DNA of 45,266 nucleotides, from contig CAIOKO010000069.1 of NCBI GenBank assembly GCA_903858935.1, positions 1 to 45,266 of the forward strand. The letters are read 5' to 3'. Below are positions 16,113 through 25,200 of the stretch, piece by piece (within the stretch, counting starts at the first letter, position 1; each line of letters starts with the position of its first letter). The notes beneath the pieces are model-generated. The model was not told the DNA's origin, made no database searches, and worked only from the letters and a program-made list of their open reading frames with translations. This DNA is from an uncultured Schlesneria sp. (GTDB lineage: Bacteria; Planctomycetota; Planctomycetia; Planctomycetales; Planctomycetaceae). Made by a program: the position numbers and the translations under genes.

Positions 16113-17861
16113 ATGCGCTACATCGCCTTTCTGACAATTGCCTGTCTGCATTTCGGCTTCGAAGTTTCCCCTGCCGACGACGCGAAAAAGCCTTTGGCCG
16201 AAGCCTCGCTTTCGACCCCCCTTCGTCTTGCAGCAGACCAGGAGCAGCGAATCCTTCATTCGTTATCTCAACGCATCAAGGTTGAGGCCGAAGATGCACC
16301 GCTTAGTGAAGTCATCCAGTTCATCTCACAAACGATCGATCGGGAAATCCTGATTGATACGCCGGCCCTGGCCGATGCCGGGATTTCAACCGATCAAAAC
16401 ACGACATTCAAACTCGGCGAAATGACCGTTTGGCAATCGCTCTATTTTTTGCTGAAGCCATTCCAATTGACCTGGACTGCTCACGATGGAATTCTGGAAA
16501 TTACGACGAAAGATAAGGCCGAAGCGCAACTTGTCACACGCGTTTACGACGTTCGTAAACTTTGCGATTTGCTTGAGCCAATTTCGAAAGAAATTCGATC
16601 GCAACGGGATCACCGGCAACGGGGTGACACCGGAATGGTCGTAGGTGGTGGCGGGGTAGGCGGAGGAATGATGGGAGGAGGAATGGGAGGTGGTGGCCTG
16701 TTCAGCGTGCCGGTTCAAGCGCTTGGTCCTGCTGTCATTGGAATGGGGACTAGTAGCGACATTAATCACGAAACGCATTCCTCCGAACCAGTCTCGCTGG
16801 AACTGATGTCCGTCGAGTCCTTTCTGGCGAACGTGATGAGATCATTAACGTTGTGGAAATGGCTGGAAATCGACGGCGAAGGGGGTGCCGTTCAACCTGG
16901 AAAAGGTTGCCTTATCGTCAGACAGAACTACCAGGCGCAGTTTCAGATTGCCGGTATTCTTGAGGGGCTGGAACGGTTGCTCGATGCAAAGGGTCCCTCG
17001 AAATCAACGCCCTTCCGACGAATCGGCTATCCTTACGAGGAAGATGCCGCCATTCTTGCAGCGCTTGCCAAACCGAAAAACCTGGAAATCGACGATCAAG
17101 GCCTGGAGGCAGTCCTGCAGCAAATCGCGACGGAAGCGGGATGTCGATTGCTGATCGATTCGCCCGCTCTGGCCGATGAAGGGATCAGCAGCGACCAGCC
17201 TGTGAAATGTCATTTACACAAGCTTCCACTCGGAATCTGTTTGAAGAAGCTTTTAGAGCCCTTGCAACTGACACATGTAGTTGAGGAAGGAGTACTTGTG
17301 ATTACGACGGCCACAAAGGCTGAAGAGATGTTCTCGATTCGTGTCTACGACATTGGCAATTGTCACAAGATTACCAAACCTCTTTCCCATGCTGGACTTC
17401 TCTCGACACTGGCCGATTTGACCTCTGGAAAATGGCTGGAAATGGAAGGTGAAGGTGGACAAGCGGAGTTACTCTCTTCCAAACATTTGCTCGTCTCGCA
17501 AACGCAGCAAGTCCATTCAGAAATCGAATTACTGATCGAAGAACTTTCAGCGGATAAAACAGGCTCAACAGCCAAGCCTGCGATCGCCCTTCGAGTCTAC
17601 ACGTTGCCGGATACCGAGACCGCGGCTGATCTCGTCAAGATATTGCCACGAATTCTGGGAAAAGCCTGGATCGAGAACGGTTCGACCGAGAACGGTTCGA
17701 TCGAATGGGCAGGAAAGTCATTGCTGATCAGTCAGACTTGGGAGGTTCATTTGAAGATCGAAAAGATCATCGATGCGTTAACGATGTCCCGGCGAAAACA
17801 AAATCCCACGCAAATCGGGCCAGTCAGCCCACCGAACACGAATCCACAAGACGGGAAATGA
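16113..17861 (+). CDS. secreted protein of duplicated secretin/STN-like modules
   Basis: The 582-residue product begins with a signal peptide (MRYIAFLTIACLHFGFEVSPA). It has an internal duplication. Module 1 (about 40-135, with LIDTPALADAGIS and LTWTAHDGILEITT) recurs as module 2 (about 310-405, with LIDSPALADEGIS and LTHVVEEGVLVITT). Each is followed by a partner domain containing KWLEIDGEGG or KWLEMEGEGG and a conserved LIV(R)Q or LLVSQ strand, and a third partner copy lies near the end. A Gly/Met-rich low-complexity stretch is near 175-195. The modules resemble STN/secretin N-domain folds, which is inference. A 15-bp tandem duplication (17673-17702) encodes ENGST-ENGSI. Start is fixed by AAGGAGA. 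Function unknown. Confidence 0.75.
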   Translation: MRYIAFLTIACLHFGFEVSPADDAKKPLAEASLSTPLRLAADQEQRILHSLSQRIKVEAEDAPLSEVIQFISQTIDREILIDTPALADAGISTDQNTTFKLGEMTVWQSLYFLLKPFQLTWTAHDGILEITTKDKAEAQLVTRVYDVRKLCDLLEPISKEIRSQRDHRQRGDTGMVVGGGGVGGGMMGGGMGGGGLFSVPVQALGPAVIGMGTSSDINHETHSSEPVSLELMSVESFLANVMRSLTLWKWLEIDGEGGAVQPGKGCLIVRQNYQAQFQIAGILEGLERLLDAKGPSKSTPFRRIGYPYEEDAAILAALAKPKNLEIDDQGLEAVLQQIATEAGCRLLIDSPALADEGISSDQPVKCHLHKLPLGICLKKLLEPLQLTHVVEEGVLVITTATKAEEMFSIRVYDIGNCHKITKPLSHAGLLSTLADLTSGKWLEMEGEGGQAELLSSKHLLVSQTQQVHSEIELLIEELSADKTGSTAKPAIALRVYTLPDTETAADLVKILPRILGKAWIENGSTENGSIEWAGKSLLISQTWEVHLKIEKIIDALTMSRRKQNPTQIGPVSPPNTNPQDGK

Positions 17862-17900
17862 GTCAACGCCCCTCTGCTGTGAGGTGGCTGCAGCTCATGC

Positions 17901-19070
17901 TTAAAGGAACTCCATCACAACCCGGTCGGCGACGAATCGGCCTTCAAGTGTCAAACGTACATGAGAACCGTCGTCGTCGAGCAGGCCAAGTTGTGTCTGT
18001 TCCCGTAATGCGGGTCCGCACAATTTGTCGAGTTCAAAACCGGTTTGTTCAAAAAACGATTTCCTGGCGATCCCACGAATTCGGCGGAGACCAAGATAAA
18101 TTAGCTCCCTTGCCCGGTGCTCAGGGCCGAGTTCCTCAGTGTCGGCCACTGGTGACTCGTCCCGTTCCAGCCTTGCCAGCCAGCCGAGAACGCTTCGAAT
18201 ATTGGTCTCGCGCCGACCGTTCAGGTACCGAGCCGCACCGGGACCGAACGCCCAGTATTCGTCGCCGTTCCAATAGACATTGTTATGCCGACATTCGAAA
18301 CCGGGTTTGGCGAAATTCGAGATTTCGTACTGCTCATATCCGGCTGCCGGCAGTTGCTCCATCGCCAGCGCGTATTGATCGCGTTCCAATTCTTCGTCGA
18401 CTGCGGAAAGATGACCCCGTTCGCGTCGAGTCCAAAAGGCAGTCCCTTTTTCAAAGGTCAGACCGTAGGTGGAAATATGGCTCGGACCAAGCTCAATCGC
18501 TTGTCGCAACGTTTCTTCCCAATCAGCCAAGGTCTGATTGGGAACACCAAAAATGAGGTCCAGCGAGACATTTTCAAATTTTGATTTCAATCGAGTCATC
18601 ACGTCGCGAATATCTTCGGCACAATGATCACGCTCGAGAATCGTCAGCGCCTGTTGAGAAAACGATTGAACACCCAGGCTGATCCGGTTCACACCCATTT
18701 CCGCCAGCAGCTCGATTTTCTCGTCAGTCAGATCGAGCGGATTTGCCTCAACACTGAATTCGGTTGTGGGAGAAATACGGAAGTAATGGCGAGTCATTTC
18801 GAAAAGGCGGCGCATTTCGGCAGGTTTGGGGTGCGTCGGGGTTCCGCCACCAAAAAATAGTGTTTCCAGCGGCGTGCCGAACGGAATTCGCGACATTTCG
18901 ATCTCGTGATCGAGTGACCGAAGGTAGTCGCCAACAAGATCATCTCGACCGGCAATCAGCGTGAAGTCGCAATATCCACATCGATGAGCACAAAAAGGGA
19001 CATGAAAATACGCAGCGCTGGGGGTCCTGGCGACATTGAGCGGGCCGAACTCCGACCCCCGCGACGTCAT
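17901..19070 (-). CDS. hemW: HemW-like radical SAM haem chaperone
   Basis: HemW is a cytosolic radical-SAM-type protein, long misannotated as oxygen-independent coproporphyrinogen oxidase, that binds haem and delivers it to membrane proteins. The 389-residue protein has the C-x3-C-x2-C iron-sulfur motif at C27, C31 and C34 (FCAHRCGYCDF). It also shows LFFGGGTPT, the SAM-binding Gly-rich motif, then EANP and GVQSF, all in family order, and the HemW C-terminal domain. The ATG overlaps the stop of the upstream PfkB gene by four bases (ATGA), so both are made from one transcript. True HemN would differ in the cysteine motif and length. The assignment as HemW is fairly firm. Confidence 0.87.
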   Translation of the reverse strand: MTSRGSEFGPLNVARTPSAAYFHVPFCAHRCGYCDFTLIAGRDDLVGDYLRSLDHEIEMSRIPFGTPLETLFFGGGTPTHPKPAEMRRLFEMTRHYFRISPTTEFSVEANPLDLTDEKIELLAEMGVNRISLGVQSFSQQALTILERDHCAEDIRDVMTRLKSKFENVSLDLIFGVPNQTLADWEETLRQAIELGPSHISTYGLTFEKGTAFWTRRERGHLSAVDEELERDQYALAMEQLPAAGYEQYEISNFAKPGFECRHNNVYWNGDEYWAFGPGAARYLNGRRETNIRSVLGWLARLERDESPVADTEELGPEHRARELIYLGLRRIRGIARKSFFEQTGFELDKLCGPALREQTQLGLLDDDGSHVRLTLEGRFVADRVVMEFL

Positions 19071-19951
19071 GACAACCTCGATAAATTTCTTGCTGGCAGA
19101 AGAACGCTGGCGTTTTCTGCTGCGGCCTGGATACCCAGATTGAGTGATTCGAGCATGGTCAACTGTCGGTCAATTCCTGCAGCAATCCCCGCAGCCAGGC
19201 AGTCCCCGCAGCCAATCGGATTACAGACATCGATTTTCGGAATTTCTATCTTGATCAGACCATCAGGTCCTAGGGCCATCAGTGGCCCCGCGCCTTGGCT
19301 GACAACGACCCATTCCGCTCCTCGAACACGCAATTCGGACATTGCCGCCACCAGATCCAGCTCGGAAGCAAAGCTGCGGCCGACTGTTTTGGCGAGTTCC
19401 TCTCGATTGGGCTTAACAACGTACGGGCGCATGGGAAGAGCCGCGTCGAGTTCCAGCCCCTGTATGTCGAGTACGGCTTTCGCAGACGTCTTTTCGAGCA
19501 GACGACAGAAAAAGTCGGGAGGAGTACCTGCGGGAAGCGAACCACTCAATACGACGACCTCAGCAGACGCTGATTCTTCCACGAATGCATCAAAAAATGA
19601 ATCCAATTCTTCCAGTGGTATCGATTTTGAATTTTCGACAAGTTCTGTCGTTGTTTTTGCCGATTCGTCCAGGATCGTCGTACAGACACGAGTCGAAATT
19701 CGAGACTTCACCCATCGAACCGGGATATTCATCGCCTGAAAGTCGGCGCAGATCTGTACGCCAGAGACCCCGCCGACGAGACATAATGTTTTCGATTGAA
19801 CTCCCAGTTGGTGCAATGCGCAACCAACATTCAAGACCTTGCCTGAACCACACCATGCAGACTGCTGGGCGCGGTTCACCTCACCGGGGATGAACCGGTG
19901 GAAGGAGAGTATTTGCTGCCATGCGGGAGTCAAACCGGCGGCAAGAATCAC
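19067..19951 (-). CDS. PfkB-family sugar kinase (1-phosphofructokinase type)
   Basis: A 294-residue ribokinase/PfkB fold kinase, most like the hexose-phosphate subgroup (1-phosphofructokinase, tagatose-6-phosphate kinase). The N-terminus ILAAGLTPAWQQIL and GEVNRAQQSAWCGSGKVLNVGCALHQLG match that group. The catalytic motif usually written GAGD is GCGD at 247-250 with the base Asp retained (NPIGCGDCLAAG). VVLSGSLPAGTPP is the middle signature. Start is GTG 19951. It is coupled to hemW by a 4-base overlap, though the two have no obvious shared pathway. Substrate is uncertain; the family is firm. Confidence 0.85.
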   Translation of the reverse strand: MILAAGLTPAWQQILSFHRFIPGEVNRAQQSAWCGSGKVLNVGCALHQLGVQSKTLCLVGGVSGVQICADFQAMNIPVRWVKSRISTRVCTTILDESAKTTTELVENSKSIPLEELDSFFDAFVEESASAEVVVLSGSLPAGTPPDFFCRLLEKTSAKAVLDIQGLELDAALPMRPYVVKPNREELAKTVGRSFASELDLVAAMSELRVRGAEWVVVSQGAGPLMALGPDGLIKIEIPKIDVCNPIGCGDCLAAGIAAGIDRQLTMLESLNLGIQAAAENASVLLPARNLSRLS

Positions 19952-20506
19952 GGGTTCGGTCCTTTTATTTTATTAGCCGGGGAGCATTTTTCTGGAAACT
20001 TCTGAAAGTTCCGTCTTTTTTGCCTGAGCGGGAATTGCAGGCCCTATTAGAACAATCCGCTGATGCACTTTCACTGGAACCGGGGATCTTCTTGACTCTG
20101 TGGTCCATTCACTGTTAGGGTATTACAAGTGGCGGAATCTCTCCAGCCCGCTCCCCTCCGTATCCCACGTATCCGTGGACTTTTCGTGATTGTCTGGTTT
20201 CAATTGTATTTTTTGTTTTGTTTCGTTTTCGGTTCAACTTTTCTGTTGAGGATGCCCTGATTCGCGGCAATGATTGACCCGTCTTTCGAAGATTCGTTTC
20301 CGCCGTGTGGAGTATTGACCCCTCAATGGACCCGTCCCTGATTGAACTTCCGCGAAAACATCAACCTCGATCGGGTGGTAAAACACATGTGATCTGGTTA
20401 ATTTGTCGCGACTCACAGATCCGGGCCTGGTGCTGAGACCCTCATGTCCATGAACCGTTTTTGCCAACAATTGAACCGACACCATTCTGAAGTGAAGGAT
20501 GGACGA
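19952..20506. other. divergent spacer between PfkB gene and the next secreted protein
   Basis: No gene was recognised. TTGACT at 20092-20097 with a poor -10 (TTAGGG or TAGGGT) about 17-18 bases on is the best promoter candidate. The stretch has T-rich runs around 20200-20240. AAGGA at 20495-20499 serves the start at 20507. Confidence 0.4.
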
Positions 20507-22045
20507 ATGCACGACTTTCATCGGGCAAAATTTCCATCACACTCGTACTCGATGTACACGCAATCGACGTGCAGTCTTCATTTGAAGACGACAAGCTTCG
20601 TATTGGCGTTTCTATTCGCCGCCTGGCTCGGCGAAATGTCCGGGTGGGCGCAACAAAGGCCGCCTGCTGGCACCAAGGACAAAAAATCTGCGGACAACAA
20701 AGCCGCGACGCCGCCTGCGGGTGATAAGTTTCAACAGCCCGACCCGGATTGGTTGCCTCCGACTTTTCAGCCGTTGCCAGAACCATTGGCGATCATGAGC
20801 CTGGAACAGCCAATTGTCACAAAAGAAGAACTTGCCAAATTAAAGAAAGATTTTTCGGGCAAGTTCACTAAAGCGCTTCGCGACTGTGATTTGAGCGCCA
20901 ATGGCAAGCAGATTATCGAGGGGGGGATCCGCTTCAAATTGGCGGAAATGACCCTCCAGGAGAAAAAGAAGGATCTTCCTGATTTTCACAAACTTCCAGA
21001 ACTTCATAAGAATCTGATGCGGGAAATCTCTCCCGGGGGGGGCGTCGGTAACCCGAATGCCAAACCCGCCGATGTCGCGCTGACGGTTCAGTTCGTTAAC
21101 CAGGAAATCGTGAGACAGATCCCTGAGCTGCTGGTCAACAACTTCTACGTTCGACTGCATGCGGTTTTAATTCTCAGCGAAATGGATTTTCCACCTGCAC
21201 ATGCTCTCCTGCTGCAGGTCATTCAAGCAAAAGACATCCACGACGACCCTGTCAAAGGTCAGCCTGAGGCCATCAAGATTGCTGCAATGCAAGGTCTTGT
21301 GCGAATCCTTCGTTTCACGGCGCCCCCTGTGAAAGATCGAAGCGTGATCGCGATGGCAATTGTTGAAGAACTCAAGAAGACCGAGACACACTGGTGGTAT
21401 CAACTTCGACTGATCGAAGGCCTCCGCCACATGACGGTGGCAATCGATGCTGGAAATAATAAGCCGTTCGTCATCGAAGCGCTGCTGGCCGTCATCAAAG
21501 ATCCGAAACGATCCTGGCCCGTTCGAGCGAAGGCCTGTTATGCTCTGGGACGAGTTCCAATTCCGTCAGCCGTCAATCCGGCAGACGTCGTGACGGCAAT
21601 TGCTGACTGTGCGTTGCAACTTTCGAATGCGGCTCAGGCCCGGCCGAACAATCCGATCTGGAAGAACTGCTTCTGGGACCTCTATCTTGCTTTCAAACCG
21701 GACGGAAGCAAAGAAAAAGACGGCAAAGACAAAGACCTGGATGCTGAGAAAAAGATTCCCGGTGGCCTGCTGGCCCGCTTCAAACCCGCTGCCCAGCCTG
21801 CCTATGAAGTCATCGTCCCGATCTGTTCCGGCGTCATCCAGGGTAAAGCCCCAGATCCCGGTGACGTAATGAAACTGAGTGCATTCGTGAAAGGGCGGCT
21901 CGGTCAAGCAGCGGGCGGCGCGATACCCAAAGAGGACGAACCAAAAACCGGAGATGTTCCGAAAAATAACACGGTCAACAAAGTTCAGAATCCGCAGCTT
22001 AACGGTAATGGCTCAAGTCAGCCCGTATCGCTTCCACGCCCCTGA
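20507..22045 (+). CDS. secreted HEAT-like repeat protein of unknown function
   Basis: A 512-residue protein. The start is put at ATG 20507, since AAGGA lies seven bases before it; the frame extends back to 20444 without a good site. A signal-peptide-like core follows (LKTTSFVLAFLFAAWLG), ending near AQQRPP. Then come a Pro/Lys-rich segment and helical repeats resembling HEAT repeats (YVRLHAVLILSEMDFPPAHALLLQVI; WPVRAKACYALGRV). A charged Lys/Asp-rich patch and a low-complexity Pro/Asn tail end the protein. No enzyme motif was seen. It is likely a periplasmic or surface scaffold; the function is unknown. It stands alone, with a microsatellite directly after its stop. Confidence 0.7.
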   Translation: MHDFHRAKFPSHSYSMYTQSTCSLHLKTTSFVLAFLFAAWLGEMSGWAQQRPPAGTKDKKSADNKAATPPAGDKFQQPDPDWLPPTFQPLPEPLAIMSLEQPIVTKEELAKLKKDFSGKFTKALRDCDLSANGKQIIEGGIRFKLAEMTLQEKKKDLPDFHKLPELHKNLMREISPGGGVGNPNAKPADVALTVQFVNQEIVRQIPELLVNNFYVRLHAVLILSEMDFPPAHALLLQVIQAKDIHDDPVKGQPEAIKIAAMQGLVRILRFTAPPVKDRSVIAMAIVEELKKTETHWWYQLRLIEGLRHMTVAIDAGNNKPFVIEALLAVIKDPKRSWPVRAKACYALGRVPIPSAVNPADVVTAIADCALQLSNAAQARPNNPIWKNCFWDLYLAFKPDGSKEKDGKDKDLDAEKKIPGGLLARFKPAAQPAYEVIVPICSGVIQGKAPDPGDVMKLSAFVKGRLGQAAGGAIPKEDEPKTGDVPKNNTVNKVQNPQLNGNGSSQPVSLPRP

Positions 22046-22083
22046 GTGAGTGAGTGTGTGTGTGTGTGTGTGAGTGTGTGAAG
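22043..22083. repeat. GT/GA-rich microsatellite directly after a stop codon
   Basis: A run of alternating TGAG and TG units (TGAGTGAGTGAGTGTGTGTG and onward) covers about 40 bases, beginning at the TGA stop of the preceding gene. Such tracts are prone to slippage. Here it is outside the frame unless the stop is lost. Confidence 0.85.
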
Positions 22084-22245
22084 TGAATCTGGTCGTGATC
22101 GATGCCTCGAGCAGTCATTTCTTTTGAAATTCGATGCGTCTGCACCAGTTACGAGTCGTGCGAGTCGATCATTCGGCTGTCCTGGTCAAGTCTTCTTCAT
22201 TCTAAATCGACCCGCAACGTCTGGCGATCGGTCGCGGACAATCTC

Positions 22246-25200
22246 TCACTTCCTCCATCGCTTGATCTGCTTCAAAAAACCTGCGGGGTTGCGTTGTCGG
22301 GTCTGGTAGTCTCTTAAGTACTGAGCGTAGCCTGGGTCAACCGGACGGGATTCACCGTCGCGATGGGCATACACAGTCATCCCCTCAAATGGCAACGGCT
22401 CGACCGTATCCCCATAAACCGTATTCAAATCGGCGTCTTTGTCCCAACCGACACTATAAAGAACAAAATCGCGAACCCAACCATCCTGGATCGGGGTCGT
22501 CGGTTCGGCAAACGCCAGGCGGATCTCGTCCCCCGATCCCGTGACAACCAGATGATCGTCGCGTGCGGTCAAGAGCGGCAAGACGTCACCATATCTGGTG
22601 AAATATCCTGACATCGCGGGCCACGCATCCCCGGGTACCAGATCGTGATAGTCAAACTGATCCGGTCCATTTCCAGAAGGGGGCCACGAGCGTTGTGACA
22701 CACCGCCGCGATCAACCAGCTCGGCGCGAACGAGCGTCAATTCCGTTTGCACAAAGTCGACCGGTGGCTCGTCGATGGTAAAGAAGACCTTGTCCCAGAA
22801 GAGTTCCATCGTTGAAACGATTCTCAAACGGTGATCGTTGCTTGAAAACAGATCCGAGACATCGACCGCAATCGTCTTTGTTTTGCCACCAGGAAAACCC
22901 ATGAACGCGCGAACCTCACGCCACTCGCCACTCGCATCGGGAGCATACAACGCCGGTGGTCGTGGTGTCGGCAAATCCGGATTCTGTGAATGCTGAACAC
23001 TCAGTGACGTGCTTCCAGGGTACATCCAACCGGTCAGAAACAAGGTCACATTTTTTGCGTCTGGAAAATCGCCAAGATCAAGCTCCAGAAAATGTTCTTC
23101 GGTCAAACCCTGAGCCAGTCGCCGTTCGAATGTTTTCGTGTAAATATTGTCCCTGGTCACTACTTGATCCAGCACGTTCCGGCCATAAGTGTCTCGCGCA
23201 CTGACCGGGCGTCGGGGATTTTGAACTGTATGGATCTTGGGTTCGGCGAGTGTTGGGGGACCAACCTTCTCGTTCGTGAAAATCTCGGTCCCTGCCGGAT
23301 GGTCGATCGCAAAGAGTTTGAACTGATCAAAATATTCTGCCTCCCAAAGCTCGGCTGTCACTCGGAGCGCATATTCGTTGTCTAAGGCTTTTAATTTGTC
23401 ACCATCGATCTTGATGTATTCCCACTCTCTCCACGGAGCGATGACATTTTCGGCGAATTTCAGACCCAGAGGTGCGTTCCACAACAGATCCGTCACAAAC
23501 TCAAATCGTTCGCCATTCCACGTGTAGAGATAGGGACACGAACCAACTAATTTCTGCTCAATACATACGGCCTCGTCGAGCTTGGGGTTAATCAGATTCA
23601 TCGGAATCCCATTCGTCCACAAGACCCGAACAATTTCAGCACGTTGATTCGCGCCAAGGCCGAAGTGCGAAACAGGATCGGTAACCACCTTCGCCTGATA
23701 TTTCTGTTGCGATTTTAATTCGACTTTCCCACCGATATTCAGATGGTTCGTTCGTTTGTCTGAGTTCTGTTCACCCGGCCGAACCTGATCGGCAACGAGC
23801 TTCACCTCGATCCATCCATGGTTGGGATTGTCAGACTCACAACATTGGCTCGATAGAAAAGCGATGCCGTTCGGGTCAATCGTCACGAGATCCAGATCAC
23901 CGTCGCGATCAACATCATTTACAATCAGTGACTTTACGCCCTTGAGCCAATCGGCCTCAGCTCCTGGCACGGGTGCAAACCCACCATTCCCGTCGTTTCG
24001 AAAAATTGCGGCCCCTCGGCTATCCAAGACAATCACGTCTGTGGTGCCGTCGTTGTCGAAATCCCCAACGTTTAATGATGGAGCGGCGGTCGCTGGAATC
24101 TTGCTCACTTGCCGGAGTGACACTAATCCGCCTGGCGTCCGATTCGTGGAAATGACGTTCACTCCGTTGGGGCCGGCAGCGGCGATGTCCCACGACAAGT
24201 CACCGTCGAAATCGTTGATTCGCAGCGAAGTTGCTCCTTGAACCTCATGAAACTCTTCAAGGCTCCGATAACGAAGTCGGCCATGCCTGACGTTTTCCAG
24301 CCAGCCAGATCCTCGTGTCGTTGCGACAAACAGATCGATATCGGCGTCCTGGTCCCAATCGACAATGGCCAATGCCGTCACGGTGACGTCAGCGGGTGAC
24401 AAGATTGACCGAGATGTCGTTTCATCAAATGTCAGGTTTCCTCGGTTCGAGAAAATCCGCAATCCGCCAGTGGTCGACACGGCAAGGTCAAGATCGCCGT
24501 CGTTATCAATGTCTGCAACCGCAACACAGACGACATTACGAACTTCGTCAAACGCTGAACCACCCGACCGAACAACGAATGATCTCGCGTCGGAAGATTT
24601 GTTCTGTTTTGTGTTTTCAAGCAGCTTCAGACCTGACGGCCCAAAAAGAAGGACATCCGGATCAGCAGTGTGACTCAGACTGCGAACAGAATATTCGTGT
24701 TTCAGCGCATCGGCAGGCTGTAAATCGGTGGGGATTTTCTTCAGTTCTTGATCGACGTCGTCATCGAAATCACAGGCCAGAAACCCTGAGTACGTACCTC
24801 CCGTGGGCGATTGAGCCAGTACTGTCCAGGGTTGAGACTCTTGTCCCCGTTCCCAGGCGATCATTTGATCATCCTGAAGTACAAGCACATCGGAACGTCC
24901 ATTCAAATCGAAATCGACGACAGAAACGTCGCGACACCCGACCGCACGTGGCCAGACTGCTGTCTCGGCGGGCGGAAGAAAATGGACCGGGTTTGAACTG
25001 GGGGATGCCGGTTTGGGCAGGTCAGCCTGCGCCTGAAATTCTTCGCCAAAATCCGGCAACACATACTCCAGCGAATCGAGTATCACAAATCGCTTGTCAC
25101 GTGCTGCCTCAGAGACAATCAGATTCCGGGTGGTCATCATCGAACGTTGAGCGACCTGCCAGTTTCCGTCCTTTGCTGCATCCAACGCTTTCTGGATGAT

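Noticed and set aside
17705-18556. A 283-codon plus-strand frame overlapping the end of the repeat-module gene and hemW
   Set aside because: Arg-rich shadow of hemW on the other strand; no ribosome binding site or domain.
18984-19739. A 251-codon plus-strand frame across hemW and the PfkB gene
   Set aside because: Antisense to two recognised genes; Ser/Arg-rich composition typical of shadow frames.
24396-25199. A 267-codon plus-strand frame inside the UnbV gene
   Set aside because: Antisense to FG-GAP repeats, very rich in Arg, His and Gln, and no domain.
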